DNA of 38,431 nt from an uncultured Collinsella sp. GTDB lineage: Bacteria > Actinomycetota > Coriobacteriia > Coriobacteriales > Coriobacteriaceae. The translations under genes were made by a program, and so were the position numbers. Shown here piece after piece: positions 7,247 to 15,099 of this stretch. Each line of letters starts with the position of its first letter. Positions within the stretch are counted from its first letter, which is position 1. The notes under the pieces are model-generated. The model had not been told where the DNA came from and ran no database searches. It worked only from the letters and a program-made list of their open reading frames with translations. The stretch covers positions 1 to 38,431 of the forward strand of contig CABUSV010000020.1 in NCBI GenBank assembly GCA_902494345.1, read 5' to 3'.

Positions 7247-8188
7247 GTGCCGGCGAATAAGGAACATACCGAAGCTACTCCCTCGTCGCTCGCCGTGGCG
7301 GCGGGGGAGTATCTCGATTATCTCGCGGTCGAGCGGGGCTTGGCGCGCAACACGATTGTGGCCTATCGTCGTGACCTGACGACGTACTGCGCCTATCTGG
7401 AGCGGGCGGGTATTGTGTCTTTTGAAGAGGTGACCCGTCAGGTCGTGGAGGGCTTTGTCGCCGATCGCCGCGACGGAGGCTATTCCGACGCCTCGGTGGA
7501 GCGCGCGCTTGCTGCCGTGAAGGGCCTGCATGCCTTTTTGGTGCGCGATGGGGCCGTGGCCCAAAACCCGACGGCGGCGTTGCGCCTGCCTAAAAAGGCT
7601 GAGCGTTTGCCGGAGTATCTATCGGTGGAGGATGTCTCGGCGCTGCTCGATCAAGACTTCCCCGAGGGCGAGATGGGACTGCGCGACCATGCCATCTTGG
7701 AAGTGCTCTACGGATGCGGTTTGCGTGTGAGTGAGCTGGTTGGGCTCGATGTGGGCGATATCCATATCGACGATGGCTTTGTACTCGTTCGCGGTAAGGG
7801 CTCAAAGGAACGCCTGTCCCCGCTGGTGGGAAGCGCGGCGCGAGCTCTGACGCTCTATGTAACTGAGGGGCGTTCTCGCTTGGCGGCCCATGCCCGCGGA
7901 ACCGAGACCTCGGCGGTCTTTTTAAATAAGAACGGACGTCGCCTGTCGCGCCAGGCCGTGCATGCGATATGCGAGCGGTATGGGCGTCAGGTGGGGCTGG
8001 TGGGGCTCCATCCCCATACCTTGCGCCACTCCTTTGCCACTCACATGCTCGCGGGCGGTGCCGACCTGCGTGTGCTGCAGGAGATTTTGGGCCATGCCGA
8101 TATTTCGACCACGCAGGTCTACACGCATGTCGACCGAACGCAACTGACCGAGGTCTATCTGGCGGCGCATCCGCTAGCACATCGCTAG
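7247..8188 (+). CDS. xerD: Tyrosine recombinase, XerC/XerD type
   Basis: The protein is 313 residues if it starts at GTG 7247, two bases after the pyrG stop; the start is uncertain because no strong ribosome site is seen. An N-terminal SAM-like DNA-binding domain (from EYLDYLAVERGLA) is followed by the catalytic domain. The catalytic set is complete: Arg160 in GCGLRVSE, Lys184 in RGKGSKE, His257 and Arg260 in HTLRHS, His283 in GHADIS and nucleophile Tyr292 in QVYTHV. It probably acts at dif to resolve chromosome dimers, fitting its place just before the division cluster. XerC versus XerD cannot be settled here. No integrase context or attachment site is seen. Confidence 0.9.
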   Translation: MPANKEHTEATPSSLAVAAGEYLDYLAVERGLARNTIVAYRRDLTTYCAYLERAGIVSFEEVTRQVVEGFVADRRDGGYSDASVERALAAVKGLHAFLVRDGAVAQNPTAALRLPKKAERLPEYLSVEDVSALLDQDFPEGEMGLRDHAILEVLYGCGLRVSELVGLDVGDIHIDDGFVLVRGKGSKERLSPLVGSAARALTLYVTEGRSRLAAHARGTETSAVFLNKNGRRLSRQAVHAICERYGRQVGLVGLHPHTLRHSFATHMLAGGADLRVLQEILGHADISTTQVYTHVDRTQLTEVYLAAHPLAHR

Positions 8189-8219
8189 CACCTCGCTGAC
8201 CTGCATATTTATAAATATT

Positions 8220-8291
8220 AAATGGGACGGGCCCCAGATTGCCGAGACGCACTTTTGCGCGCATGGGCAATCTGGGGCCCGTCCCATTTTT
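8220..8291. repeat. 24-bp perfect inverted repeat, likely terminator
   Basis: Arms 8220-8243 and 8266-8289 are exact complements. The 22-nt loop has a further CGCA/TGCG pairing. T-runs sit on both outer sides, so it could stop transcription from either strand. The length and perfection exceed what a terminator needs, and two other such perfect hairpins occur in this window (33139-33222 and 38364-38408). Confidence 0.8.
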
Positions 8292-8383
8292 CGCCAGACA
8301 CCGACGCGGTGGTGGGCCGTGTGTACCGTGGGTGGGGGAGTTTGGGGGCGATGTGAACGGCATGTAAAGGGACGCAAAAATCG

Positions 8384-8409
8384 CCTCAAGGTCAACTTGA
8401 AGGTTGAGG
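8384..8409. promoter_or_regulatory. Dyad resembling a MerR/SoxR-type operator
   Basis: CCTCAA (8384-8389) and TTGAGG (8404-8409) flank TCAAG-GTCAA-CTTGA. The spacing and sequence recall MerR-family sites such as the SoxR box. No -35/-10 pair with the long spacer typical of such promoters is evident around it, so this is a weak call. Confidence 0.3.
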
Positions 8410-8507
8410 TTCGCGGGCGTGGTTCTACAGGTGGCATCCCGCCTTTGCTGCAAACACAACATATTGTGTTTTCGAACATATGCTTGGGGGTGTTTTGCGA
8501 TATATGG

Positions 8508-8546
8508 TGGGTGGAGTGGTGGGGCTGGGTGGGGGAAGGGGTGGGG
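8508..8546 (+). promoter_or_regulatory. G-rich tract with TGGG repeats upstream of mraZ
   Basis: TGGG occurs at 8508, 8520, 8526, 8530 and 8542; 8520 and 8530 are exactly 10 bp apart, the spacing of E. coli MraZ boxes (TGGGN-N5). Five G-runs of 3-5 bases with 1-2-nt loops lie in 8521-8546, which is also a strong G-quadruplex pattern. The tract ends 8 nt before the -35 box. MraZ self-control is known in other bacteria; binding here is inferred. Confidence 0.5.
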
Positions 8547-8553
8547 AAAGGTG

Positions 8554-8582
8554 TTGAAAAATGGGGCGGTTCCCCATATTAT
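8554..8582 (+). promoter_or_regulatory. dcw cluster promoter
   Basis: TTGAAA (8554-8559), a 17-nt spacer and TATTAT (8577-8582) form the best promoter in the window. It lies 69 nt before mraZ. The spacer contains the palindrome ATGGGG-CGGTT-CCCCAT (8561-8577). Confidence 0.75.
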
Positions 8583-8612
8583 TAATGACGTCGACAGGCG
8601 GGGTGGTTCCCC
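8563..8612. promoter_or_regulatory. Pair of GGGGYGGTTCCCC palindromes around the promoter
   Basis: GGGGCGGTTCCCC at 8563-8575 sits between -35 and -10, and GGGGTGGTTCCCC at 8600-8612 sits about 10-20 bases after the expected transcript start. They differ at one of 13 bases and are 37 bp apart. This looks like a pair of operators for a dimeric repressor. The second could also fold in the mRNA (extended stem 8598-8614). Confidence 0.5.
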
Positions 8613-8650
8613 GCGTACGTGCCATCTGAGTAACCGAGGGGAGGGCGCAC

Positions 8651-9085
8651 ATGGGAATGACTGGTGCATACGAGCGCAATCTCGATGCAAAAGGTCGTCT
8701 GTCCCTGCCTGCACCCCTTCGCGAGGAGCTTGGAGAGCACGTTCGCGTGTTCAAGGCCCTGGATGTCGATGCTCTGTACGTGTTCTCTGCCGAGGCCTTC
8801 GATAAGTGGGTCGAAGGACTCTTCGCGGGTCGTGAGGGCCACGAGGGTTTTAACCCGCGTGACATTAATGACCAGAAGCTCATGAGGGCGATCAACAAGC
8901 GCACCACGTCGATGGACGTGGACAGCGCCGGTCGTATCGGTCTTTCCGAGTCTCTCCGCAAGCAGGCGAACCTCGACCGCGAGGTCACGGTTGTGGGCAA
9001 CTACGACCACCTTGAGGTTTGGGATCGCGCCGCGGCCGATGAGGACGATGACGATGAGGCCCTGCTGGACCTCTTCTTCTCGTAA
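8651..9085 (+). CDS. mraZ: Transcriptional regulator MraZ
   Basis: The 144-residue protein has the two tandem SpoVT-AbrB-like halves of MraZ. The first has LDAKGRLSLPAPLRE (about residues 12-26), and the second has VDSAGRIGLSESLRK (about 88-102). ATG 8651 follows GAGGGGAGGG. MraZ is a ring-forming DNA-binding protein known to control its own operon by binding repeated boxes upstream of mraZ. The G-rich TGGG tract at 8508-8546 is a natural candidate target. As in most bacteria it opens the division and cell wall cluster. The C-terminal tail is acidic (DEDDDDEA). Confidence 0.95.
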   Translation: MGMTGAYERNLDAKGRLSLPAPLREELGEHVRVFKALDVDALYVFSAEAFDKWVEGLFAGREGHEGFNPRDINDQKLMRAINKRTTSMDVDSAGRIGLSESLRKQANLDREVTVVGNYDHLEVWDRAAADEDDDDEALLDLFFS

Positions 9086-9105
9086 GGGCAAGGCACGGGT
9101 AACGG

Positions 9106-10071
9106 ATGGAGCGTGGGATCTTGACACAAGAATATCGGCATGAACCTGTCATGCTCGGCGAAGTGCTTGAGTCGCTGCGGCTAAAGAGCGGCTCCGTTGT
9201 CTGCGATTGCACCCTTGGCGGTGCCGGCCATTCGGTAAAGATGGCCGCGCAGGTGGGGGAGACGGGCCTTTTGCTCGGCGTCGATCAGGACGACATGGCC
9301 CTCGAGGCCGCTGGCGCCCGTCTGGACCGCGAGGTTCCCGGCGTTCCGCACCAGCTGCTGAAGGGCAACTTCGGCGACTTGGACGAGCTGCTTTGCTCGG
9401 CCGAGGTGCCCGGGGTCGATGGCTTCCTGTTCGATTTGGGCGTTTCGTCACCGCAACTCGATATCCCTGGCAGGGGCTTTTCGTATAACGAGGACGCCCC
9501 ATTGGACATGCGGATGGATCCGGGTAATAACACCTTAAACGCAGCTGAGGTCATCAACACCTATAACGAACACGACCTCGCCCGGATTCTACGCGTCTAC
9601 GGCGAAGAGAAGTTCGCCTCGCAGATCGCGCGCGAGATCGTGCGCCGCCGCGAGCAAGAACCGATCGAAACCACCGGCCAATTTGTCGAGATCATCAAGG
9701 CGGGTATCCCGGCTGCCGCTCGTCGGCATGGCGGACACCCGGCCAAGAAAAGTTTCCAGGCCATTCGCATCGAGGTCAATCACGAACTCGATGTGCTCGA
9801 ACGAGGGCTTGATGCCGCCACCAGGTGGCTCAACCCCGGCGGACGTATCTGCGTCATCTCGTATCACTCGCTCGAGGACCGTATCGTAAAGAACCACTTT
9901 AAGGAGATGAGCCAGGGGTGCACGTGTCCGCCGGAGATTCCGGTGTGCGTGTGCGGCAACGTGCCGATACTCAAGGTCATCACCCGCAAACCCTTGGTTG
10001 CCCAGCCTGATGAGGTTGAGCGCAACCCTCGGGCGAGATCAGCCAAAATCCGCGTGGCGCAGCGTCTGTAG
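9106..10071 (+). CDS. rsmH: 16S rRNA (cytosine-1402-N4) methyltransferase
   Basis: The 321-residue protein has normal RsmH (MraW) length. It methylates N4 of C1402 in the ribosomal decoding centre using S-adenosylmethionine. Visible signatures are CTLGGAGHS (cofactor loop near residues 36-44), DLGVSSPQLD, RIEVNHELD, ISYHSLEDRIVK and the C-terminal NPRARSAKIR. ATG 9106 lies 20 nt after mraZ with only a moderate ribosome site; TTG 9121 (giving LTQEYRHEPVML) is an alternative start nearer the family N-terminus. It is the usual second gene of the dcw cluster. Confidence 0.95.
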   Translation: MERGILTQEYRHEPVMLGEVLESLRLKSGSVVCDCTLGGAGHSVKMAAQVGETGLLLGVDQDDMALEAAGARLDREVPGVPHQLLKGNFGDLDELLCSAEVPGVDGFLFDLGVSSPQLDIPGRGFSYNEDAPLDMRMDPGNNTLNAAEVINTYNEHDLARILRVYGEEKFASQIAREIVRRREQEPIETTGQFVEIIKAGIPAAARRHGGHPAKKSFQAIRIEVNHELDVLERGLDAATRWLNPGGRICVISYHSLEDRIVKNHFKEMSQGCTCPPEIPVCVCGNVPILKVITRKPLVAQPDEVERNPRARSAKIRVAQRL

Positions 10072-10161
10072 GCGCGACCGCGCGATATTGGACCTCCCGC
10101 TCGCACCATAAACGAAGCTTAAACACACTACCAACGTACTCGGGATGGGAGGCGGCATATC

Positions 10162-10632
10162 ATGGGCTACAACACTTCAAGCGCAGCACTCGCCTATGAT
10201 ATGAACGCCATGCCCGCCTATCGTGAGACGCCGCAGGCCCCCGTTGCTCCCCGTGAGCAGCGCACGCCGCGCTTTGATGTCTACACGGGCGCGGGCCGTC
10301 AGGCAAACCAGGCGGTAAGTCCGGTTTTCATGAGCGTTCTTAAAACGTTTTGCATCATTGCGGCTATCTTCATGACGATCGGCGTCGCCCGCGTGGCGCT
10401 CGCCGGCGTTACGGCCCAGGTGCTCAACAGCAACGCCGAGCTTACCAACACGCTCGAAAAGGCGACCGACGAGAGCTCCGACCTGGAGGTCATGCATTCG
10501 GTCTATGGCGCCGACACGCGCATTCGCGACCTTGCGGGCGCTTATGGCATGGTGGAGCCCAGCGAGAGCGTTACACTTGACTTTTCGCAGGATGCAGCCG
10601 CGGGCGCCAACGCGACCGCGACCGCTCAGTAG
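10162..10632 (+). CDS. ftsL: FtsL-like division membrane protein
   Basis: The 156-residue protein has one membrane segment (about residues 58-83, SVLKTFCIIAAIFMTIGVAR) and then a short helical outer region with heptad-like spacing (VTAQVLNSNAELTNTLEKA). That is the FtsL/DivIC layout: cytoplasmic tail, single helix, coiled coil. The cytoplasmic tail is about 55 residues, rich in Pro and Arg. Sequence similarity of FtsL proteins is always low, so the name rests on topology and its place between rsmH and the septal PBP gene. ATG 10162 follows GGGAGGCGG. The C-terminus is Ala-rich and probably unstructured. Confidence 0.65.
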   Translation: MGYNTSSAALAYDMNAMPAYRETPQAPVAPREQRTPRFDVYTGAGRQANQAVSPVFMSVLKTFCIIAAIFMTIGVARVALAGVTAQVLNSNAELTNTLEKATDESSDLEVMHSVYGADTRIRDLAGAYGMVEPSESVTLDFSQDAAAGANATATAQ

Positions 10633-10649
10633 CAAGACGGTAGCTGAGT

Positions 10650-12515
10650 ATGACAAATGACTATCGCCGCGGTTCCGATGGGGGCCGCGGTTCTGGACGT
10701 CCCTCGTCGCGGGGACGTTCTGGTTATCAAGGAACGGGTCGGCAATCTTACAACGCCGGGCAGTCCCGTGGCAACGACCCGGCGTCGCGACTTCGCGGCT
10801 CGGGCGGCCCTCAAGTGCATAACAACAGGTCGCGCAAGAGTTCGTCGACCGAATGGCTCACAGGCGCGCCTCTGCCTCGCCGCAAAGCCGTCATGGGATT
10901 CATTGGGTTTGGCTTGGGCTTGGGCGTCTTTCGCCTTGCCGACTATCAAATTGTCGAAGCCGATAAACTGCGCGAGCGTGCCGATGCGCGCCGCCTGCTT
11001 GCGCAGACCCTCTATGCCAAACGCGGCACCATCTACGACCGCAACGGTAACGTGCTAGCGTCGTCGGTCGAATGTCGCAACATCGCCGTGAACCCGCAGC
11101 TTGTCGAGGATGTTGACAAGACGGTGTCGGCGCTGGTCAAGGCAACTGGGATCGATAAAAAGACCTGCCGCAAGCTCGTCGAGTCCGATGGCACCTGGGT
11201 GTATATCAAGCGCCAGGTGGACGAAGACGATGCTGCGGCGCTGGAGAAGAAGAACCTGCCCGGCGTGCTTTTTGAGCAGGCCATGAAGCGCGTATATCCA
11301 TACGGCAATCTGGCATCGCAGGTGCTGGGTGTAGTGAATGTAGACAACGACGGCTTGACGGGTCTCGAGAAGCAATACAACAAGCTTCTGACCGGTACGA
11401 ACGGTTCTCTTGTGCGCGAGCGCGCGAGGGACGGCAGCTATATCGCGGGCGGTGCCTATAAAAAGGTGGCTGCGGTCGACGGCGTTGATATCGTGACGAC
11501 GCTCGACGTCAATATCCAGCGTGCGGCCGAGGATGCCCTGGCAGAGGCAGTTGAGAAGACTAAGGCCAAGAACGGCTCGGCGCTGGTCACCGATCCTACG
11601 ACAGGCGAGATCTTGGCAGCCTGCTCGTATCCGACTTACGACCAGACCGATCTGGAAAACGCCAAGACCGAGGATATGAACTTGCGCCTGGTCACCGACG
11701 CCTACGAGCCCGGCTCGGTCTTTAAGACGCTCGTGGCGGGCGCCGGCTTCGACTTGGGCGTCGTGCGATCGAGTACGTCGTTTGAGGTGCCGGCGAGCAT
11801 CAAGGTGGGTGACGATACCGTCACCGATGCCGACAAGCGCGACTATGCCATGACCATGGATGTGCGCGAGATGATGCGCCGTTCGTCCAACGTGGGCTTT
11901 GTCCTGGTGGGGCGCAAGATCGGTGCGGACGACTTTGCCGCCTATGTGGACAAGTGGGGCATAGGTCACAGCTCCGGTGTCGATTTTCCGGGCGAGAGCC
12001 TGGGCATCGTCAAGGAGCGTGACCAGTATGACGGCGCCACGCTGGGATCGATGAGCTTTGGACAGGCGCTGTCCGTCTCGCCGATTGAGATCGCACGTGC
12101 CGTGGGCGGCATCGCCAACGGCGGCGTGATGATGACCCCGCACTTCTATAAGTCCAGCAAAGGCGACGAGAAGGACTGGGGCGAAGGCGAGCGCGCGATT
12201 TCTGAGGACGCCGCATCCCAGGTGACATCGTGCATGCAGACGGTCGTGTCCGAGGGAACGGGCGTTGGCGGCGCGGTTGACGGCTATGACGTGGCGGGTA
12301 AGACCGGTACGGCCGAACGAGCCGACGAGAACGGCGGCTACCTCAAGGAGAACTACATGTCGTCCTTTATGGGCTTTGCGCCGGCACAATCGCCCAAGGT
12401 GCTGTGCTATATCACGCTCGACGGAACGCCGAGCGGCTCAGATGCCGCTGCGGTGCCGTTCCAGTCCATTATGGCCAACGCGCTCGACGTGCTGGGTATC
12501 CCGCACACGAAGTAG
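10650..12515 (+). CDS. ftsI: Septal penicillin-binding protein (FtsI/PBP2B class)
   Basis: The 621-residue class B transpeptidase crosslinks septal peptidoglycan outside the membrane. It has a long cytoplasmic tail of about 70 residues rich in Gly, Arg and Ser, one membrane helix near residues 80-100 (VMGFIGFGLGLGVF), a dimerisation domain and then the transpeptidase domain. The three active-site motifs are intact: SVFK with Ser356 and Lys359, SSN at 412-414 and KTG at 551-553. No PASTA repeats are present after the domain. The start lies 17 nt after the FtsL-like gene. Confidence 0.93.
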   Translation: MTNDYRRGSDGGRGSGRPSSRGRSGYQGTGRQSYNAGQSRGNDPASRLRGSGGPQVHNNRSRKSSSTEWLTGAPLPRRKAVMGFIGFGLGLGVFRLADYQIVEADKLRERADARRLLAQTLYAKRGTIYDRNGNVLASSVECRNIAVNPQLVEDVDKTVSALVKATGIDKKTCRKLVESDGTWVYIKRQVDEDDAAALEKKNLPGVLFEQAMKRVYPYGNLASQVLGVVNVDNDGLTGLEKQYNKLLTGTNGSLVRERARDGSYIAGGAYKKVAAVDGVDIVTTLDVNIQRAAEDALAEAVEKTKAKNGSALVTDPTTGEILAACSYPTYDQTDLENAKTEDMNLRLVTDAYEPGSVFKTLVAGAGFDLGVVRSSTSFEVPASIKVGDDTVTDADKRDYAMTMDVREMMRRSSNVGFVLVGRKIGADDFAAYVDKWGIGHSSGVDFPGESLGIVKERDQYDGATLGSMSFGQALSVSPIEIARAVGGIANGGVMMTPHFYKSSKGDEKDWGEGERAISEDAASQVTSCMQTVVSEGTGVGGAVDGYDVAGKTGTAERADENGGYLKENYMSSFMGFAPAQSPKVLCYITLDGTPSGSDAAAVPFQSIMANALDVLGIPHTK

Positions 12516-12642
12516 GGGGTTACAATCTTTGGGGCGTGGTTTGTTGTCCCATATGAGGGGTGTTCACATGCCCTGCACCACGCATGCGCGGCGCTGGGAT
12601 ACAATACGCCGATAGCATTATTAGGTTTACAGGGGAGCTGCA

Positions 12643-14067
12643 ATGATAGAGATCGCCGTCAACAACCTCGCGGCCGCAACAGGGGCCCGAACCGTGACGG
12701 GAGAAGCCGATCGGGTATGCCGCGGGTGCGTTATCGACTCGCGCCAGGTCGAGGAAGGGACGATTTTCGTCGCCTTTCCCGGTGAAAACGTCGACGGCAA
12801 TGATTTTGCTTCCCGTGCCGTCCAGTCGGGCGCCGGCGCCGTTGTGATGACGCGTGAGCCCGAGGCCGAGCTGGTCTCGCTGGCGCAGGACAAGGGCTGT
12901 GCCATCTTGCTGACCGATGATCCCGAGGAGTTTCTGCTGCGTTTGGCGCACACGTACCGTCTGGAGCTTGGCTGCCTGGTCGTTGGTATTACCGGTTCTA
13001 TCGGCAAGACGACGACCAAGGACGTGCTCGCCGCCGTGCTCGCCAAGCGCTATCGTGTCTGGGCCACCAAGGGCAATTTCAATAACCTGATCGGCATGCC
13101 GCTCACGGTGCTTTCCGCTCCGGCCGATACCGAGGTCCTGGTGCTCGAGATGGGCATGAACCATTTCCACGAGATCGAGCGCCTGTCCCAGTCCGCCAAT
13201 CCCAACCTTGCCATCGTGAGCAAGATTGGTACCTCTCATATCGGCATTTTGGGTAGCCGCGAGAACATCGCCCGCGCTAAGGCCGAGATTGTCCAGGGTA
13301 TGTGCGCCGCTGGCGACTTCTTGCCGCTTCTGGTTTTGGGCGGCGAGGACGACTTTACGCCGTTCATTCGCGATACGTTCGCCCAGCCTGCTGGTATCGA
13401 CGTGATGTTGGCCGGCGTCTCGGACGATGATGAGGTCCGCGCCCGCGACATTCGTGTTGATGACGAGGGCCGTCCGGTCTTTACGCTCGATTTTGGCCAG
13501 GGCGAGACAATCGATACCATGCTTGCCATCCCCGGCGTGCAGTCCGTTCCAAATGCCGTTAAGGCCGCCGCGGTTGCCTATCGCCTGGGCGTGACGCCCG
13601 AGCAGATCGATGCTGCCTTTAGAGGCCTCACGATCACCGGTCACCGCCAGGAGATCAAACGCGCCAAGAGCGGTGCCCGCGTCATTGACGATTCCTATAA
13701 CGCCAGCGCCGAATCCATGGCTGCTGGCCTCGATCTACTGTGTTCGCTTTCCTGCACGGGGTCTCGCATGGCGATCTTGGGCGAGATGGGCGAGATGGGC
13801 GATGAGGCTCCTCGCATGCATGAGCTCGTGGGCGCCTATGCCGCCGCCAAGAAGCTCGACATGCTGGCGTGCGTGGGTGGTGAGCTGGCCCAGCTTATGG
13901 CCGATGCCGCGCGCATGATGGGCATGGACGAGGACCGCATCCAGGTGTTCTCCGATTATCAGCAGGTGCTCGACCGCATGGGCGGCGCGCTTGAAAAACA
14001 TGATGTTGTACTGGTCAAGGGTTCCCGCTTTGTTGAGCTCGACCGCTTTGTGGAAGGTGTGTGCTAG
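12643..14067 (+). CDS. murF: UDP-MurNAc-tripeptide D-Ala-D-Ala ligase
   Basis: The 474-residue Mur ligase adds D-Ala-D-Ala to the UDP-MurNAc tripeptide. It has the N-terminal substrate domain (VIDSRQVEEGTIFVAF), the central ATPase domain with GITGSIGKTTTKD (about residues 115-127), then TKGNFNNLIGMPLT, typical of MurF, and the C-terminal domain with IDDSYNASAESM. A 127-nt gap precedes it, holding AGGGGAG just before ATG 12643 and a TACAAT at 12600-12605 without a good -35. MurE, its usual neighbour, is absent here. Confidence 0.95.
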   Translation: MIEIAVNNLAAATGARTVTGEADRVCRGCVIDSRQVEEGTIFVAFPGENVDGNDFASRAVQSGAGAVVMTREPEAELVSLAQDKGCAILLTDDPEEFLLRLAHTYRLELGCLVVGITGSIGKTTTKDVLAAVLAKRYRVWATKGNFNNLIGMPLTVLSAPADTEVLVLEMGMNHFHEIERLSQSANPNLAIVSKIGTSHIGILGSRENIARAKAEIVQGMCAAGDFLPLLVLGGEDDFTPFIRDTFAQPAGIDVMLAGVSDDDEVRARDIRVDDEGRPVFTLDFGQGETIDTMLAIPGVQSVPNAVKAAAVAYRLGVTPEQIDAAFRGLTITGHRQEIKRAKSGARVIDDSYNASAESMAAGLDLLCSLSCTGSRMAILGEMGEMGDEAPRMHELVGAYAAAKKLDMLACVGGELAQLMADAARMMGMDEDRIQVFSDYQQVLDRMGGALEKHDVVLVKGSRFVELDRFVEGVC

Positions 14068-14070
14068 CCC

Positions 14071-15090
14071 ATGTTCGGCAATCCCTCGTATCCAACGTAT
14101 CAGGCTTTTTTGGGGCTTGGCATCGCCGCCGCCATTGCGCTGCTGCTCATGCCGTGGTGGATCAAGCTACTCAAGGTCGAGGGTATCGGCCAGCAGGTTC
14201 GTGCCGACGGCCCCAAGCGTCATTTGGTTAAGCAGGGAACGCCCACCATGGGTGGTGTTGTCATCCTCGTCGCGATCTCGCTGACCTGCCTGCTGATGGG
14301 CAAACTCACCACCGAGCTCGTGCTCGTGCTCCTCGCCACGCTGGCGACCGGCGTGCTGGGCCTGATCGACGACCTGACCTCCGTTACGCATGGGCGCTCG
14401 CTCGGTCTGACGCCTCATGCCAAGATGATCGGCCTCACCATTATCTGTGTCACCTTTACGGTACTTGCCGTCAACTGGTGCGGCGTCGCCCCCGAGATTC
14501 GTTTTCCCGGCGGCCTGACGATTGACCTCGGTGTTCTTTCGACCACCATCTGCGGCCTTTCGTTCCCGTGGCTCTACATTGTCTTTTGCTGGCTGATGAT
14601 CGCCGGTCTTTCTAATGCCGTGAACCTGACCGATGGCCTTGACGGTCTTGCTGGCGGCACCTCCATGATCGCCATGCTCGCCATGGCTGCCATGGCGTTT
14701 TTGCACGGAGACGTGAACCTGTCCATCTTCTGTACCGCGTGTGCCGGTGCCTGCTTGGGCTTTCTGTGGTTCAACTGCTATCCGGCGAGCATCTTTATGG
14801 GCGATACCGGCTCGCTTGCCCTGGGCGCCGCGTTTGCCTGCACGTCCATCATGACCAACACCGAGGTCGTCTCCCTCATCATCGGCGGCCTGTTTATCGT
14901 TGAGACCCTGTCGGTCATGATTCAGGTTGTCTACTTCCACTTTACGCACAAGCGCGTCTTCCTTATGGCGCCCATCCATCATCATTTCGAAAAGAAGGGC
15001 TGGGCCGAGACCAAGGTCGTCATCCGTTTTTGGATTATCGCTGCGGCCTTTGGTGCCGTTGGCCTTGCTTTGTTCTTCCAGTTGGGATAG
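14071..15090 (+). CDS. mraY: Phospho-MurNAc-pentapeptide transferase
   Basis: The 339-residue membrane enzyme with about ten helices transfers phospho-MurNAc-pentapeptide to undecaprenyl phosphate, making lipid I. Family marks are KQGTPTMGG (about residues 54-62), the metal-binding Asp pair in GLIDDLTS, NLTDGLDGLAGG, MGDTGSLALG and the cytoplasmic PIHHHFEKKG. ATG 14071 starts 3 nt after the murF stop, with GGAAGGTG upstream inside murF. Full length; nothing unusual. Confidence 0.97.
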   Translation: MFGNPSYPTYQAFLGLGIAAAIALLLMPWWIKLLKVEGIGQQVRADGPKRHLVKQGTPTMGGVVILVAISLTCLLMGKLTTELVLVLLATLATGVLGLIDDLTSVTHGRSLGLTPHAKMIGLTIICVTFTVLAVNWCGVAPEIRFPGGLTIDLGVLSTTICGLSFPWLYIVFCWLMIAGLSNAVNLTDGLDGLAGGTSMIAMLAMAAMAFLHGDVNLSIFCTACAGACLGFLWFNCYPASIFMGDTGSLALGAAFACTSIMTNTEVVSLIIGGLFIVETLSVMIQVVYFHFTHKRVFLMAPIHHHFEKKGWAETKVVIRFWIIAAAFGAVGLALFFQLG

Positions 15091-15099
15091 TGGTCTTTC

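Noticed and set aside
8473..8486. LexA-like box CGAACATATGCTTG
   Set aside because: The first half-site matches GAAC but the second lacks GTTC, and no damage-response gene is next to it.
8319..8805. Small frames in the mraZ upstream region
   Set aside because: They are Gly/Trp-rich translations of the G-rich tract and cross the promoter; no ribosome sites.
11055..12389. 444-residue minus-strand frame opposite the PBP gene
   Set aside because: It is a shadow of a clearly real gene with all three transpeptidase motifs; its composition (many His, Arg, Gly) is typical of antisense frames.
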